DNA from: SIG607 sp045601805
GTDB taxonomy: Bacteria > Bacillota > Clostridia > Oscillospirales > Acutalibacteraceae
DNA: 64,000 bases
NCBI GenBank assembly: GCA_045601805.1
Contig: JAZSAJ010000046.1
Coordinates: 1-64,000, forward strand
Direction: 5' to 3'
Shown: positions 1 through 8,216 of the stretch, piece by piece
Layout of the letters: every line of letters starts with the position of its first letter
How positions within the stretch are numbered: the stretch's first letter is position 1
Translations under genes and position numbers: made by a program
The notes under the pieces: generated by a model
What the model was told of the DNA's origin: nothing
Seen by the model: the letters and a program-made list of their open reading frames with translations, nothing else
Database searches by the model: none

Positions 1-69
1 CCGCAAAATTCAAGCCGTCAGGCGCCTGCTTTGTGAGAAAATGCAAAACCAAATACTTTCACTGCAAAA

Positions 70-104
70 AGAAAAATACAAATTCAACCAAACGGCTGAA
101 TTTG
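70..104 (-). terminator. Terminator after tRNA-Pro(UGG)
   Basis: Read on the minus strand, CAAATTCA and TGAATTTG form an 8-bp stem downstream of the encoded CCA end, followed by a T-rich tract (TATTTTTCTTTTT). It is a plausible factor-independent terminator for the tRNA. Bases 1-69 contain no feature I can support. Confidence 0.55.
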
Positions 105-110
105 GGTTTT

Positions 111-186
111 TGGTCGGAGTGACAGGATTCGAACCTGCGGCATCCTGCTCCCAAAGCAGGCGCGCTACCAACTGCGCTACACCCCG
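111..186 (-). tRNA. tRNA-Pro (anticodon UGG)
   Basis: The minus strand folds into a full cloverleaf. The acceptor stem pairs CGGGGTG with CACTCCG, the D arm is present, the anticodon stem pairs CCTGC with GCAGG around loop TTTGGGA (anticodon TGG), and the T loop is TTCGAAT. The 3' CCA is encoded. UGG reads most proline codons. A hairpin with a T-rich tail follows. Confidence 0.95.
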
Positions 187-245
187 ATAGGTACGGGTTA
201 AATTATACTATACAGAAGCAAGAATGTCAACTTTTTTTAAAAAAT

Positions 246-271
246 AAGCGGTGCAAATTTTTGCACCGCTT
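246..271 (-). terminator. Terminator after the GH2 gene
   Basis: An 11-bp perfect stem (AAGCGGTGCAA / TTGCACCGCTT) with a 4-nt loop lies just past the GH2 stop codon. T-rich tracts flank it on both strands, so it can work in either direction. On the minus strand it separates the glycosidase transcript from the tRNA gene. Confidence 0.8.
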
Positions 272-277
272 TGTTTT

Positions 278-2548
278 TTATTTAGATTTGGGCTTTTTAA
301 TTTTATTAAGTTTTGCGTTAAGGTCTAAAAGTTGTTCTTTTGTCATTTTAACACCTGCTGTGCCCATAAGACTTGTTAAGCGAAGAACAGTAAATCCGTT
401 TAACATTTGAAGCATTTCGGCTGTGGGTTTAAATCCGGCAAAATCGGGCTTTTCTTCGGAATCGTTGCCTTTTTTACCAAGACTACCCATCATTTTTGCC
501 ATCATTCCGGTAAAGAGCAATTTGCCCTGAACGGTAGCAGCAATATCGCCAAGTTTATCGTTTAATGAGAAGTAACCTTCTGGCGCGTCAATATCAAACC
601 AGTTAAGAATAGCGCCTTTTTCTTTTAAGCGGTAATCTTCGTTAAAAGTATCTACCTTGCGAATTACGCTGTGGTCGGTAAATTCACCTGCAACAGCGGT
701 AAGTTTTGTTTCACCCTTGTTTTCTACTTCAAAATAGAAGAAGTGGTCTTCGGCAGTTTTCTTACCAAGTGAAACACCGTTAGCAAAAAGTTCAACTTCG
801 GGCATATTTGAATAAACGGTAACCTTTGTTACATCTTCAACGCGGTCAATATATCGTTTGCCGCAAAGGTGAACAAATTTTTCGTCGGACAACCATGCCT
901 TATAAGCATAGAACGAATCTTTTTTGTACTTGCGGTCAAAGGTTACTAGGCCTTTGTGGTTTTGACCGTTTTCGCCGCCTTCGTTTCTTGCGTCGGCACC
1001 AAAGTCAAACATATTCCAAACATGAGTAGCCCACATATATTTACGGGTGAAAAGTTGTTTAATAAGTTCTTCGTGGTAAAATGCCTGATATTCTTCGGTG
1101 TAGTCGCCCTGAGTTGGTTCTGAAGTGTGCCAGTTAAGCGCTTCGCAACCGTATTCACTGCAACCAATGGGAATATTGGGGTGTTTTTTGTGGAAGTTAT
1201 CAAACCAAGGACCGTTCATTGTTGTATCGCCGCCGTACCAACCAAAGTAATGGTTGTAAGAAACAACATCGGGAATTTTAACAATATCAGCGTCAATTTT
1301 GCACATTGAAAGACAAGCCATTGTGGTAAGGCGTGTTTTGTCCATTTCGTGAGCAAGGTTGTTAAGAATGTGGTGGTTTTCAAGCAAATCGGGGTCAGCT
1401 TCGCCACCCATGGTAATTTCGTTTGAAAGACCCCAAACAACAATAGACGGGTGGTTGTAGTTTTGGGTAATAAGTTCTTTCATTTGGCTAATGGTGTTTT
1501 CACGGCCTGTTGCCATATGGTTAGAAATATAAGGAATTTCAGCCCAAATTACAAGACCTTTTTCGTCGCACAAATCATAAAAATACTGGTCGTGTTGATA
1601 GTGTGCAAGACGAATAGTGGTAGCACCCATTTCACAAATAAGTTCAATGTCTTCTTCGTGGTGTTCTTTTGTAAGAGCGTTACCAAAGCCCCATCTGTCT
1701 TGATGGCGTGAAACACCGCGAAGCGGGTATTCTTTGCCGTTTAATATAAAACCGCGTTCCGGGTCAATAGAAAATGTTCTAAAACCAATTCTTGCAGAAA
1801 CGTTGTCAAGAACAGCGCCGTCTTCAATAAGTTTTGCAGTTACAGTATAAAGGTAGGGGTTCTTTTTGCCATCCCAAAGAATAACATCTTTAACCTCTAA
1901 TTCGGCGGTTGTGTCGTCGGCAGTTTTTGTTGCAACAACTTCACCGTCTTTGTTTAAAACTGTGTATTCAACCTGCTGGCCAATGCGTGAATTTGTAAGG
2001 AAAACCTCTATTTTAGCGGTTGCCTTGTCGCCGTCTAAAAGGGGAGTAACTGCAATACCGCTTCCTCCAAAATAATCAAGGTCAAAGTGTGAATTGTTTA
2101 CCGCAATAATGTTTACATCACGGTAAAGACCGCCGTAAAAAGTAAAGTCGGCAGTTTGAGGATATACAGTTTCATTTGCCGAGTTATCAACCGCAATAAC
2201 CAAAAGGTTTTCGTCTTTTGTAAGGTAATCGGTCATATCAACGCGGAAGGTAGAATAACCGCCGTCGTGATGGCAAAGTTTTTCGCCGTTTAAATAAACA
2301 TCGGCGCTTGAGTTAGCACCTTGAATTTCAAGATAATAACGGTCGGCTTTGGGGAGTTCGTGCTTGTTAATGATTTTAGCATAGTAACCTGTGCCGCGGT
2401 AATAGTCGTTACCGCCGTCCTGACCGTCAATAGCATTCCAACAATGGGGCACATTTACAAAATCCCATTTGTTGTTAATTTCGGTGGGAATTTCGTTTGC
2501 CAATTTTGTGAAAGCCCATTTGTCGTTAAAATTGATAATTTGTCTCAT
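278..2548 (-). CDS. Glycoside hydrolase family 2 (beta-glucuronidase or beta-galactosidase)
   Basis: This 756-residue protein has the GH2 order: N-terminal sugar-binding domain (about 1-150), immunoglobulin-like domain (about 160-260), then a TIM barrel. The catalytic acid/base is Glu377 in GLSNEI and the nucleophile is Glu465 in CSEYG. An N530-H-K532 element sits where beta-glucuronidases carry the carboxylate-contacting NxK motif, but some family beta-galactosidases look similar. A C-terminal extension of roughly 150 residues beyond a usual glucuronidase has no function I recognise. There is no signal peptide, so it should act on imported glycosides in the cytoplasm. The start has a strong GGAGGT site. 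The upstream GPH symporter and divergent uxuA favour a glucuronide substrate (inference). Confidence 0.88.
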   Translation of the reverse strand: MRQIINFNDKWAFTKLANEIPTEINNKWDFVNVPHCWNAIDGQDGGNDYYRGTGYYAKIINKHELPKADRYYLEIQGANSSADVYLNGEKLCHHDGGYSTFRVDMTDYLTKDENLLVIAVDNSANETVYPQTADFTFYGGLYRDVNIIAVNNSHFDLDYFGGSGIAVTPLLDGDKATAKIEVFLTNSRIGQQVEYTVLNKDGEVVATKTADDTTAELEVKDVILWDGKKNPYLYTVTAKLIEDGAVLDNVSARIGFRTFSIDPERGFILNGKEYPLRGVSRHQDRWGFGNALTKEHHEEDIELICEMGATTIRLAHYQHDQYFYDLCDEKGLVIWAEIPYISNHMATGRENTISQMKELITQNYNHPSIVVWGLSNEITMGGEADPDLLENHHILNNLAHEMDKTRLTTMACLSMCKIDADIVKIPDVVSYNHYFGWYGGDTTMNGPWFDNFHKKHPNIPIGCSEYGCEALNWHTSEPTQGDYTEEYQAFYHEELIKQLFTRKYMWATHVWNMFDFGADARNEGGENGQNHKGLVTFDRKYKKDSFYAYKAWLSDEKFVHLCGKRYIDRVEDVTKVTVYSNMPEVELFANGVSLGKKTAEDHFFYFEVENKGETKLTAVAGEFTDHSVIRKVDTFNEDYRLKEKGAILNWFDIDAPEGYFSLNDKLGDIAATVQGKLLFTGMMAKMMGSLGKKGNDSEEKPDFAGFKPTAEMLQMLNGFTVLRLTSLMGTAGVKMTKEQLLDLNAKLNKIKKPKSK

Positions 2549-2571
2549 TTATAAACCTCCGAGATTTAAGT

Positions 2572-2599
2572 ATCACCCTGATAATGGTATCAGGGTGAT
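2572..2599 (-). promoter_or_regulatory. Intercistronic hairpin between symporter and GH2 gene
   Basis: A perfect 12-bp stem (ATCACCCTGATA / TATCAGGGTGAT) with a 4-nt loop lies between two co-oriented minus-strand genes. No T-run follows on the minus strand, so it is not a typical terminator. It may set the relative mRNA levels of the two genes by stabilising or attenuating the transcript (inference). Confidence 0.55.
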
Positions 2600-2609
2600 T
2601 AAAAAACAA

Positions 2610-4085
2610 TTATTGATTTGCCGCGCGGCGTTCTGCCAATTCAGCATTCATTTTAGCCATAGTCTTTTTATCAAGATTGTAAATAACAGCAATTCCAATA
2701 AACTGCATTATTGCGCTGAACAAGTAAAGACCTGCAACCAACCAGCACATATTGTAAGATGTTGCAGCCGACTGACCTGCAGTTCCTAAATCGGAAACAT
2801 AACCAAGCCAACCCATAATTAAAAGAACTATAGAAGGACCAATGCCCTGTGCTAATTTACGGAAGAAAGAGTGAAGAGAATAAACAGTACCTTCTTCGCG
2901 TTTGCCTGTTTTCCATTCGTTGTAGTCAATAGCGTCAGCCATTAAAGCCCAAGATACGCAGGTGTAAACACCCATACCAAGACCAAAGATAACCAAACCA
3001 ACAAGGTAAAGAACCAAGGAAATAGATTTGTTGGGAATCATGGGGAACACAAGCATAAATGCGCCGCCAATCAAAGAAACAATTGTACCTGCAACCGATG
3101 CTTCTTTTTTGCCGAACTTATTAACAATCTTTTTAATAAAGGGCATAAAGAGGAACATTGGCAAGAAACCAACCATTTGAACAACGCCTGAAAGCTGAGC
3201 CATACCGAAGTATGTAGCAAACATAATTGCAACTGCGGTTGTAGCGGCATTCATGCCGAGGAACATACCCATAGCAGCGAGTGTTGCACCAACAGCAGGG
3301 CGGTTTTTCATAAAGTTGCCAAAAGCTTTAATTACATTGAATTTTTCGCTTTCGTTTGTTTTTACAAGGTTCTCATCAACGCGAATTGTTATGGTTTTAA
3401 TCATAAACAAGAAACATAAGAAACCAATACCGCCCATAATTAAAGCTGCCAAGAACACGCGGTCACCAAGTAAAGTTTGAACCTGAACGCCGGTTTCTGG
3501 GTTAATCATGGGAGTGCCATCTTCGTTGAACATCTTTTTCCAAATTAACATGGGTAAAATAACATTAGGTAAAATGTTACCAACCATAGAACCAATAGAA
3601 CGCCAAGTAGAAAGCTGAGCGCGTTCGCCTGCGTCTTCGGTAACTAAGGAAAGCATTGAACCGTAAGGAACATTAGCAATGGTGTAAAAAGCATCCCAAA
3701 CAATGTAACCAAGAATAAATAAAGCTGCTTTTACAACTTTGGAAGCGCCGGGGAAGGGAAGGAAAACGGCTGCGCCGCCAACCAATAAACCAACAGCACC
3801 AATTAAAATGTATGTTTTGAATTTGCCAAGTTTATATTTTCTGCGGTCGGCGTCAATTAGCGAACCAATCATGGGGTCGTTAATTGCATCCCAGATTTGA
3901 ACCACCAATAACAAGGCGGACAGCAAACCTGTTTCCATCATCATATAAACTAACCAGAAAGTCTGAACCGTGCCTTTAAGTGCAAAACTCATATTGCAAC
4001 CAAGGTCACCTGCGGCATAAGCGAGTTTATCGCGCATACCGAACTTGCGATAGCCCTTGCTATCTAAGGCAATTTGTTTTTTCAT
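2610..4085 (-). CDS. GPH-family sugar:cation symporter (hexuronide transporter-like)
   Basis: This 491-residue membrane protein has about 12 hydrophobic segments. Its N-terminal region is typical of the glycoside-pentoside-hexuronide:cation symporters, with a YAAGDLGCN stretch followed by WDAINDPMIGSLID and a basic RKYKLGKFKTY loop. The family imports glycosides with Na+ or H+ across the cytoplasmic membrane. It lies directly upstream of the GH2 gene in the same direction, so the pair probably imports and then cleaves a beta-glycoside. The start has an AAAGGA site. Substrate is inferred from the neighbouring mannonate genes; the protein alone does not define it. Confidence 0.87.
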   Translation of the reverse strand: MKKQIALDSKGYRKFGMRDKLAYAAGDLGCNMSFALKGTVQTFWLVYMMMETGLLSALLLVVQIWDAINDPMIGSLIDADRRKYKLGKFKTYILIGAVGLLVGGAAVFLPFPGASKVVKAALFILGYIVWDAFYTIANVPYGSMLSLVTEDAGERAQLSTWRSIGSMVGNILPNVILPMLIWKKMFNEDGTPMINPETGVQVQTLLGDRVFLAALIMGGIGFLCFLFMIKTITIRVDENLVKTNESEKFNVIKAFGNFMKNRPAVGATLAAMGMFLGMNAATTAVAIMFATYFGMAQLSGVVQMVGFLPMFLFMPFIKKIVNKFGKKEASVAGTIVSLIGGAFMLVFPMIPNKSISLVLYLVGLVIFGLGMGVYTCVSWALMADAIDYNEWKTGKREEGTVYSLHSFFRKLAQGIGPSIVLLIMGWLGYVSDLGTAGQSAATSYNMCWLVAGLYLFSAIMQFIGIAVIYNLDKKTMAKMNAELAERRAANQ

Positions 4086-4121
4086 TTTTTACAGTCCTTT
4101 CTATATTTAACTGACATTTAT

Positions 4122-4232
4122 ATTATAATTCAAAAGTTACATACGCTGTTAGTAAAATTTTGTGCTATAGTAGTACAATTTTTATATTTAATCATAAAAA
4201 TTGTTGATAAATAGAAAATTATATACTATAAT
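4122..4232. promoter_or_regulatory. Divergent control region, symporter/araC-type genes
   Basis: The plus strand has TTGATA (4204-4209), a 17-bp spacer and TATAAT (4227-4232), a near-consensus sigma-A promoter about 18 nt upstream of the regulator start. The minus strand has a TATAAT -10 (4127-4122) but no good -35, as expected for a promoter needing an activator. Between them at 4160-4178 lies an imperfect palindrome, TTGTGCTA-TAG-TAGTACAA, with one mismatch between the half-sites. It is a candidate operator for the AraC-type protein. Confidence 0.6.
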
Positions 4233-4256
4233 AGTGTTAAGAAAATTAAAAAATTT

Positions 4257-5480
4257 GTGCAAATCACTAATTTGCGGGGTGAAGTGTTGTTTTACAGCAA
4301 AGAACTTGAGTTTCTTTTGGGATTTTTAGAAAAATGTCATATTAACGCTTCATTTTTAAACGAAAGCGACCTTTTTAATTTTGGAAACAAAGAAATTGCT
4401 ATTGGTAGTATAACCGAAAAAATTAAAAGCGAAACAGTTTATTATTTTTCAGGCCTTTTTAACTCAAAATATTTGTTTTTTCTGCTTCCCGAACAAAGTG
4501 AAGAAAAAGGGCTTTTAATTGGCCCTTACTTAACAAAGGAAATTGATGAAAAAAGTATTATTGAATGGTCGGACAAGCAGGGGCTTGACGCAAAAGGGCA
4601 AAAAGCAGTAAATGAATTTTATTTATCATTACCTATATTATATGAATACGGCGTTGTGTTTACGGTGCTTGAAACTTTTTGGGATACAATATGGAAGAAT
4701 AAGCAATATTCAAGTGTTGAAATAAACCCTATAAATTCGCACGATTTTGTTACTACAATACAAAACGCATCGTTTTCGGGTGAAGATGCAACCGCCCAAA
4801 TGGAAATGATGGAAAAAAGGTATAAATTTGAAAATGAAATGATGAATGCGGTGGCAAACGGCCAAATTCATAAAATAGAAGCAATATTTACAAACTTTTC
4901 GGATGCAGTTTTTGAAAAACGTGTTGCCGACCAACTGCGTAACTTAAAAAACTATGCTATTATAATGAATACTTTGCTTCGTAAAGCCGCCGAAAAAGGA
5001 GGCGTTCATCCTATATATATAAACAGTATTTCAAGCAATTATGCAGTTAAGATTGAAAGCGCATCAACAAACACCGCACTTCGCGGTTTAATGAGCGAAA
5101 TGTTCAGAGATTACTGTCGGCTTGTTCGCAAACACACAATGAAAAATTTTTCTCCGCCTGTGCAAAAGGCAATTGTGTGCATTGATACCGATTTATCTTC
5201 CGATTTAAGTTTAAAGCGTTTGGCAATGCTTCAAAATATTAGCCCATCGTATCTTTCTTCGGTTTTTAAAAAGGAAACAGGTGTTACGGTTACCGAATTT
5301 GTAAACAACCGCCGCATTAAAAATGCTATAAACTTGTTAGAAACCACAAAAATTCAAATTCAAACGGTGGCTCAATATTCGGGAATAGATGATGTAAACT
5401 ATTTTATAAAACTGTTTAAAAAATTTACAGGTATGACCCCAAAACAGTATAGACAAAATTTTATAAATAATGAATTATAA
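4257..5480 (+). CDS. AraC-family transcriptional regulator
   Basis: The last 100 residues or so of this 407-residue protein carry the two helix-turn-helix motifs of AraC/XylS regulators (LSLKRLAMLQNISPSYLSSV, then IQTVAQYSGIDDVNYFIKLF and a GMTPKQYR end). The N-terminal 300 residues are a sensor region I cannot name; there is no transmembrane segment. It diverges from the symporter/GH2 pair and is followed 12 nt later by uxuA, so it is probably the local hexuronide regulator. The start is uncertain: GTG at 4257 lacks a clear ribosome site, and no ATG occurs in the first third of the frame. Confidence 0.85.
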   Translation: MQITNLRGEVLFYSKELEFLLGFLEKCHINASFLNESDLFNFGNKEIAIGSITEKIKSETVYYFSGLFNSKYLFFLLPEQSEEKGLLIGPYLTKEIDEKSIIEWSDKQGLDAKGQKAVNEFYLSLPILYEYGVVFTVLETFWDTIWKNKQYSSVEINPINSHDFVTTIQNASFSGEDATAQMEMMEKRYKFENEMMNAVANGQIHKIEAIFTNFSDAVFEKRVADQLRNLKNYAIIMNTLLRKAAEKGGVHPIYINSISSNYAVKIESASTNTALRGLMSEMFRDYCRLVRKHTMKNFSPPVQKAIVCIDTDLSSDLSLKRLAMLQNISPSYLSSVFKKETGVTVTEFVNNRRIKNAINLLETTKIQIQTVAQYSGIDDVNYFIKLFKKFTGMTPKQYRQNFINNEL

Positions 5481-5492
5481 GGAGAAAAGGTT

Positions 5493-6572
5493 ATGAAAAT
5501 GACATTCCGTTGGTACGGTGAAGGAAACGATAGTATTAAACTGTCGGACATTAAACAAATTCCCGGTGTTGAGGGCATTGTTTGGGCGCTTCACCACAAA
5601 ATGCCGGGCGAAATTTGGGAAGAAAGTGAAATTGCCGAAGTTAAGCGCCAACTCCAAGAATATGGCTTTAATATGGATGTTGTTGAATCGGTTAATGTGC
5701 ACGATGATATTAAAATCGGTTTACCAACGCGCGATAAATACATTGAAAACTATAAAACCACCATTAAAAACCTAAGTAAATTTGGTGTGAAGGTAATTTG
5801 TTATAACTTTATGCCTATTTTTGACTGGACAAGAAGCGATTTGTTCCACCCTGTGGGTGACGGTTCTACTGCACTTTTTTATGAAAAGAATATGATTCAA
5901 GACGATTACAATGCAATGGCAAAGTATATTCTTGATTTCACCGAAAAATATAATATGTCCTTTCCCGGTTGGGAGCCCGAGCGTATGGCAAAATTAGACG
6001 AACTGTTTAAGGCATACGAAGGGGTTGACCACGAAAAACTATGGGCAAATCTTAAATATTTCCTTGAAGCAATTATGCCTACCTGCCGTGAATGTGATAT
6101 TAAAATGGCAATTCATATGGACGACCCGCCATGGGATATTTTTGGGCTTCCTCGTCTTCTTATTAACGAAGAAAATATTGACCGCTTCTTAAAAATGGTT
6201 GACGACCCATATAACTGCTTAACACTTTGTTCGGGCAGTTTAAATGCCGACCCGAATAACAACGTAGCAGATATTGTTAGAAAACATTGCGACCGCATTG
6301 CATTTGCACATATTCGCAATGTAAAGCACTTCCCAAACGGCGATTTTCAAGAGGCAAGCCACCGCGACTCTGACGGCGATACAGGAATTCTTGAAATTCT
6401 TAAGGCATATCACGATTGCGGTTTTAATGGCTATATTCGCCCCGACCATGGCCGACACCTTTGGAATGAGGGCCCCGGTAATGTTCGCCCAGGTTATGGG
6501 CTTTACGACCGTGCTTTGGGTATAATGTATATGCTTGGTGTTTGGGATACACTCAGTAAAGATTTTAAATAA
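5493..6572 (+). CDS. uxuA: Mannonate dehydratase
   Basis: UxuA dehydrates D-mannonate to 2-dehydro-3-deoxy-D-gluconate in cytoplasmic glucuronate breakdown. The 359-residue length and the opening MKMTFRWYGEGNDSIKL, IPGVEGIVWALHHKMPGEIW and later RNVKHFPNGDFQEASHRDSD segments are characteristic; the last holds metal-binding His/Asp positions. It has a GGAGAAAAGG ribosome site and follows the AraC gene closely. It lies 16 nt ahead of an SDR gene, giving a regulator-uxuA-SDR operon. Uronate isomerase and KDG kinase/aldolase are not in this window. Confidence 0.95.
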   Translation: MKMTFRWYGEGNDSIKLSDIKQIPGVEGIVWALHHKMPGEIWEESEIAEVKRQLQEYGFNMDVVESVNVHDDIKIGLPTRDKYIENYKTTIKNLSKFGVKVICYNFMPIFDWTRSDLFHPVGDGSTALFYEKNMIQDDYNAMAKYILDFTEKYNMSFPGWEPERMAKLDELFKAYEGVDHEKLWANLKYFLEAIMPTCRECDIKMAIHMDDPPWDIFGLPRLLINEENIDRFLKMVDDPYNCLTLCSGSLNADPNNNVADIVRKHCDRIAFAHIRNVKHFPNGDFQEASHRDSDGDTGILEILKAYHDCGFNGYIRPDHGRHLWNEGPGNVRPGYGLYDRALGIMYMLGVWDTLSKDFK

Positions 6573-6588
6573 TTTTAGGAGAAAAGAT

Positions 6589-7440
6589 ATGAAAACTAAT
6601 GTTTTAAACACAAATTTAAACGGTAAGGTTGCGGTTGTAACAGGCGCAGGCGGTGTTTTGTGCAGTTATTTTGCAAAGGTGCTTGCACGCGCAGGCGCAA
6701 AGGTTGCTTTGCTTGATTTAAACGAAGAAGCAGCAAATGCTTATGCAGAAGAAATTATAAACGAGGGCGGTATTGCCAAGGCATTCGCTTGTAATGTACT
6801 TGATAAAGAAATTTGCGAAAATGTAGCAAAAGATGTAGAAAAAGAATTTGGCCCTTGCGATATTCTTATTAACGGCGCAGGCGGTAACAGTCCCAAAGCC
6901 ACAACCGACAAAGAATATTTTCAGATTGGTGACATTGATGCTGACACAAAGAGTTTCTTTGATTTAGACAGCGCAGGTGTTGGCTTTGTGTTTAACCTTA
7001 ACTTCCTTGGTACCTTAATTCCTACACAGGCGTTTGCAAAACAAATGGTTGGCAGAAGTGGATGTAATATTCTTAATATTTCTTCAATGAACGCTTATAC
7101 ACCGCTTACAAAAATTCCTGCATATTCGGGTGCAAAGGCAGCAATTTCAAACTTTACACAGTGGTTGGCTGTTCATTTTTCAAAGGTTGGTATTAGGGTT
7201 AATGCAATTGCACCCGGTTTCTTTTCAACCAAACAAAATGCAAAACTTTTGTTTAACGAAGACGGCACACCCACAGCCCGCACAGGCAAAATTCTTGCTG
7301 CAACACCAATGGGCCGTTTTGGCGAAAGCGAAGAACTTGAGGGAGGTCTTCTTTTCTTAATTAACAACGAAGCGGCAGGTTTTATTACAGGTGTTGTACT
7401 TCCTATTGACGGCGGTTTTTCAGCATATTCGGGTGTTTAA
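6589..7440 (+). CDS. SDR-family oxidoreductase, probable D-mannonate oxidoreductase (fructuronate reductase)
   Basis: The 283-residue protein has the classical short-chain dehydrogenase pattern: glycine-rich GAGGVLCS cofactor motif near residue 17, NGAGG, a catalytic Ser-Tyr-xxx-Lys set (NISSMNAY, then YSGAKAA) and a C-terminal PIDGGFSAY. In many Firmicutes an SDR downstream of uxuA replaces UxuB and interconverts fructuronate and mannonate; context makes that the best guess here. The ATG at 6589 is chosen because AGGAGAAAAG lies just before it, although the frame is open further upstream. Confidence 0.85.
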   Translation: MKTNVLNTNLNGKVAVVTGAGGVLCSYFAKVLARAGAKVALLDLNEEAANAYAEEIINEGGIAKAFACNVLDKEICENVAKDVEKEFGPCDILINGAGGNSPKATTDKEYFQIGDIDADTKSFFDLDSAGVGFVFNLNFLGTLIPTQAFAKQMVGRSGCNILNISSMNAYTPLTKIPAYSGAKAAISNFTQWLAVHFSKVGIRVNAIAPGFFSTKQNAKLLFNEDGTPTARTGKILAATPMGRFGESEELEGGLLFLINNEAAGFITGVVLPIDGGFSAYSGV

Positions 7441-7525
7441 CCAAAAAGAAACCAAAGAATATACTGTACTGTATGTTTGTGGACAAAATATAGCCAAAAA
7501 CATAAAAGAAAAATGAAAAATCATC

Positions 7526-7554
7526 TTGATTTTTTTTGTAAAAAATAGTAAAAT
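7526..7554 (+). promoter_or_regulatory. Promoter of the P-loop protein gene
   Basis: TTGATT, a 17-bp spacer and TAAAAT precede the gene by about 40 nt. The -35 overlaps a short A/T-only inverted repeat (AAAAATCA / TGATTTTT, 7516-7534) with a T-run that may end the uxuA transcript. The rest of 7441-7594 shows nothing else. Confidence 0.45.
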
Positions 7555-7594
7555 ATTGTAAGTTTACATTATATATAGTTTAGGATTGTGTTTT

Positions 7595-8182
7595 ATGGCA
7601 AAAAAACTAATTTTGGTTACATCTCCGCCCGCTTGCGGAAAAACCTTTATTTCACAAATGATTTCAAAGAATTTAGACCAGGTTGTTTATCTTGATAAAG
7701 ATAATCTTGTTCCGCTTTCTAATGTTGTTTTTGATGTTGCAGGTGAAGAACGAAACCGCAGTTCTGCTTTCTTTGAAGAAAAAATTAGAAATGTTGAATA
7801 CGAAGTAATATTAGATATTGCGTTGTCGGCGTTAACCTATGCAGATAGGGTGCTTATAAATGCGCCGTTTACAAGGGAAGTAAGAAACCCTGAATATATG
7901 CGCAACCTTAAAAAGTTACTTGCTCAATATAAAGCAAAACTTGTGGTTGTTTGGGTAGACACCAAACTTGAAGTTTGCAAAAAACGAATGATTGAACGCA
8001 ACTCCCCGCGCGATACTTGGAAACTTGCTAACTGGGATGAATACATTAAAACAAGGGATTTTTCAATTCCTCAATGTTTAAACAGCACAGCAACGGTTGA
8101 CGAACTTATTATTTTTAAGAATTCTTCTTCCGAAGAATACGAAGAATCAATGAAAAAAATCATACCGCAACTTATGGATTAA
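7595..8182 (+). CDS. Small P-loop NTPase/kinase-like protein, function unknown
   Basis: The 195-residue cytoplasmic protein begins with a strand followed by a Walker A motif (TSPPACGKTFIS). It has an RDTWK segment and a VVWVDTKLEVCKKRMIERN stretch resembling the lid/base region of small-molecule kinases. I do not recognise a specific substrate. ATG at 7595 is preferred over an in-frame TTG at 7586 because an AGGA site lies 9 nt before the ATG. It is a single-gene unit with its own promoter and terminator, between the hexuronide locus and the CobW operon. Confidence 0.75.
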   Translation: MAKKLILVTSPPACGKTFISQMISKNLDQVVYLDKDNLVPLSNVVFDVAGEERNRSSAFFEEKIRNVEYEVILDIALSALTYADRVLINAPFTREVRNPEYMRNLKKLLAQYKAKLVVVWVDTKLEVCKKRMIERNSPRDTWKLANWDEYIKTRDFSIPQCLNSTATVDELIIFKNSSSEEYEESMKKIIPQLMD

Positions 8183-8185
8183 AAA

Positions 8186-8215
8186 AACTGACCGATTTTA
8201 TCGGTCAGTTTTTTG
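8186..8215. terminator. Bidirectional terminator
   Basis: A perfect 11-bp stem (AACTGACCGAT / ATCGGTCAGTT) with a TTT loop is flanked by A-runs and T-runs. It sits between convergent genes and can serve both. Confidence 0.9.
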
Positions 8216-8216
8216 T

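Noticed and set aside
1..69. Gene or RNA at the window start
   Set aside because: No frame, hairpin with T-run or RNA motif could be supported in these bases.
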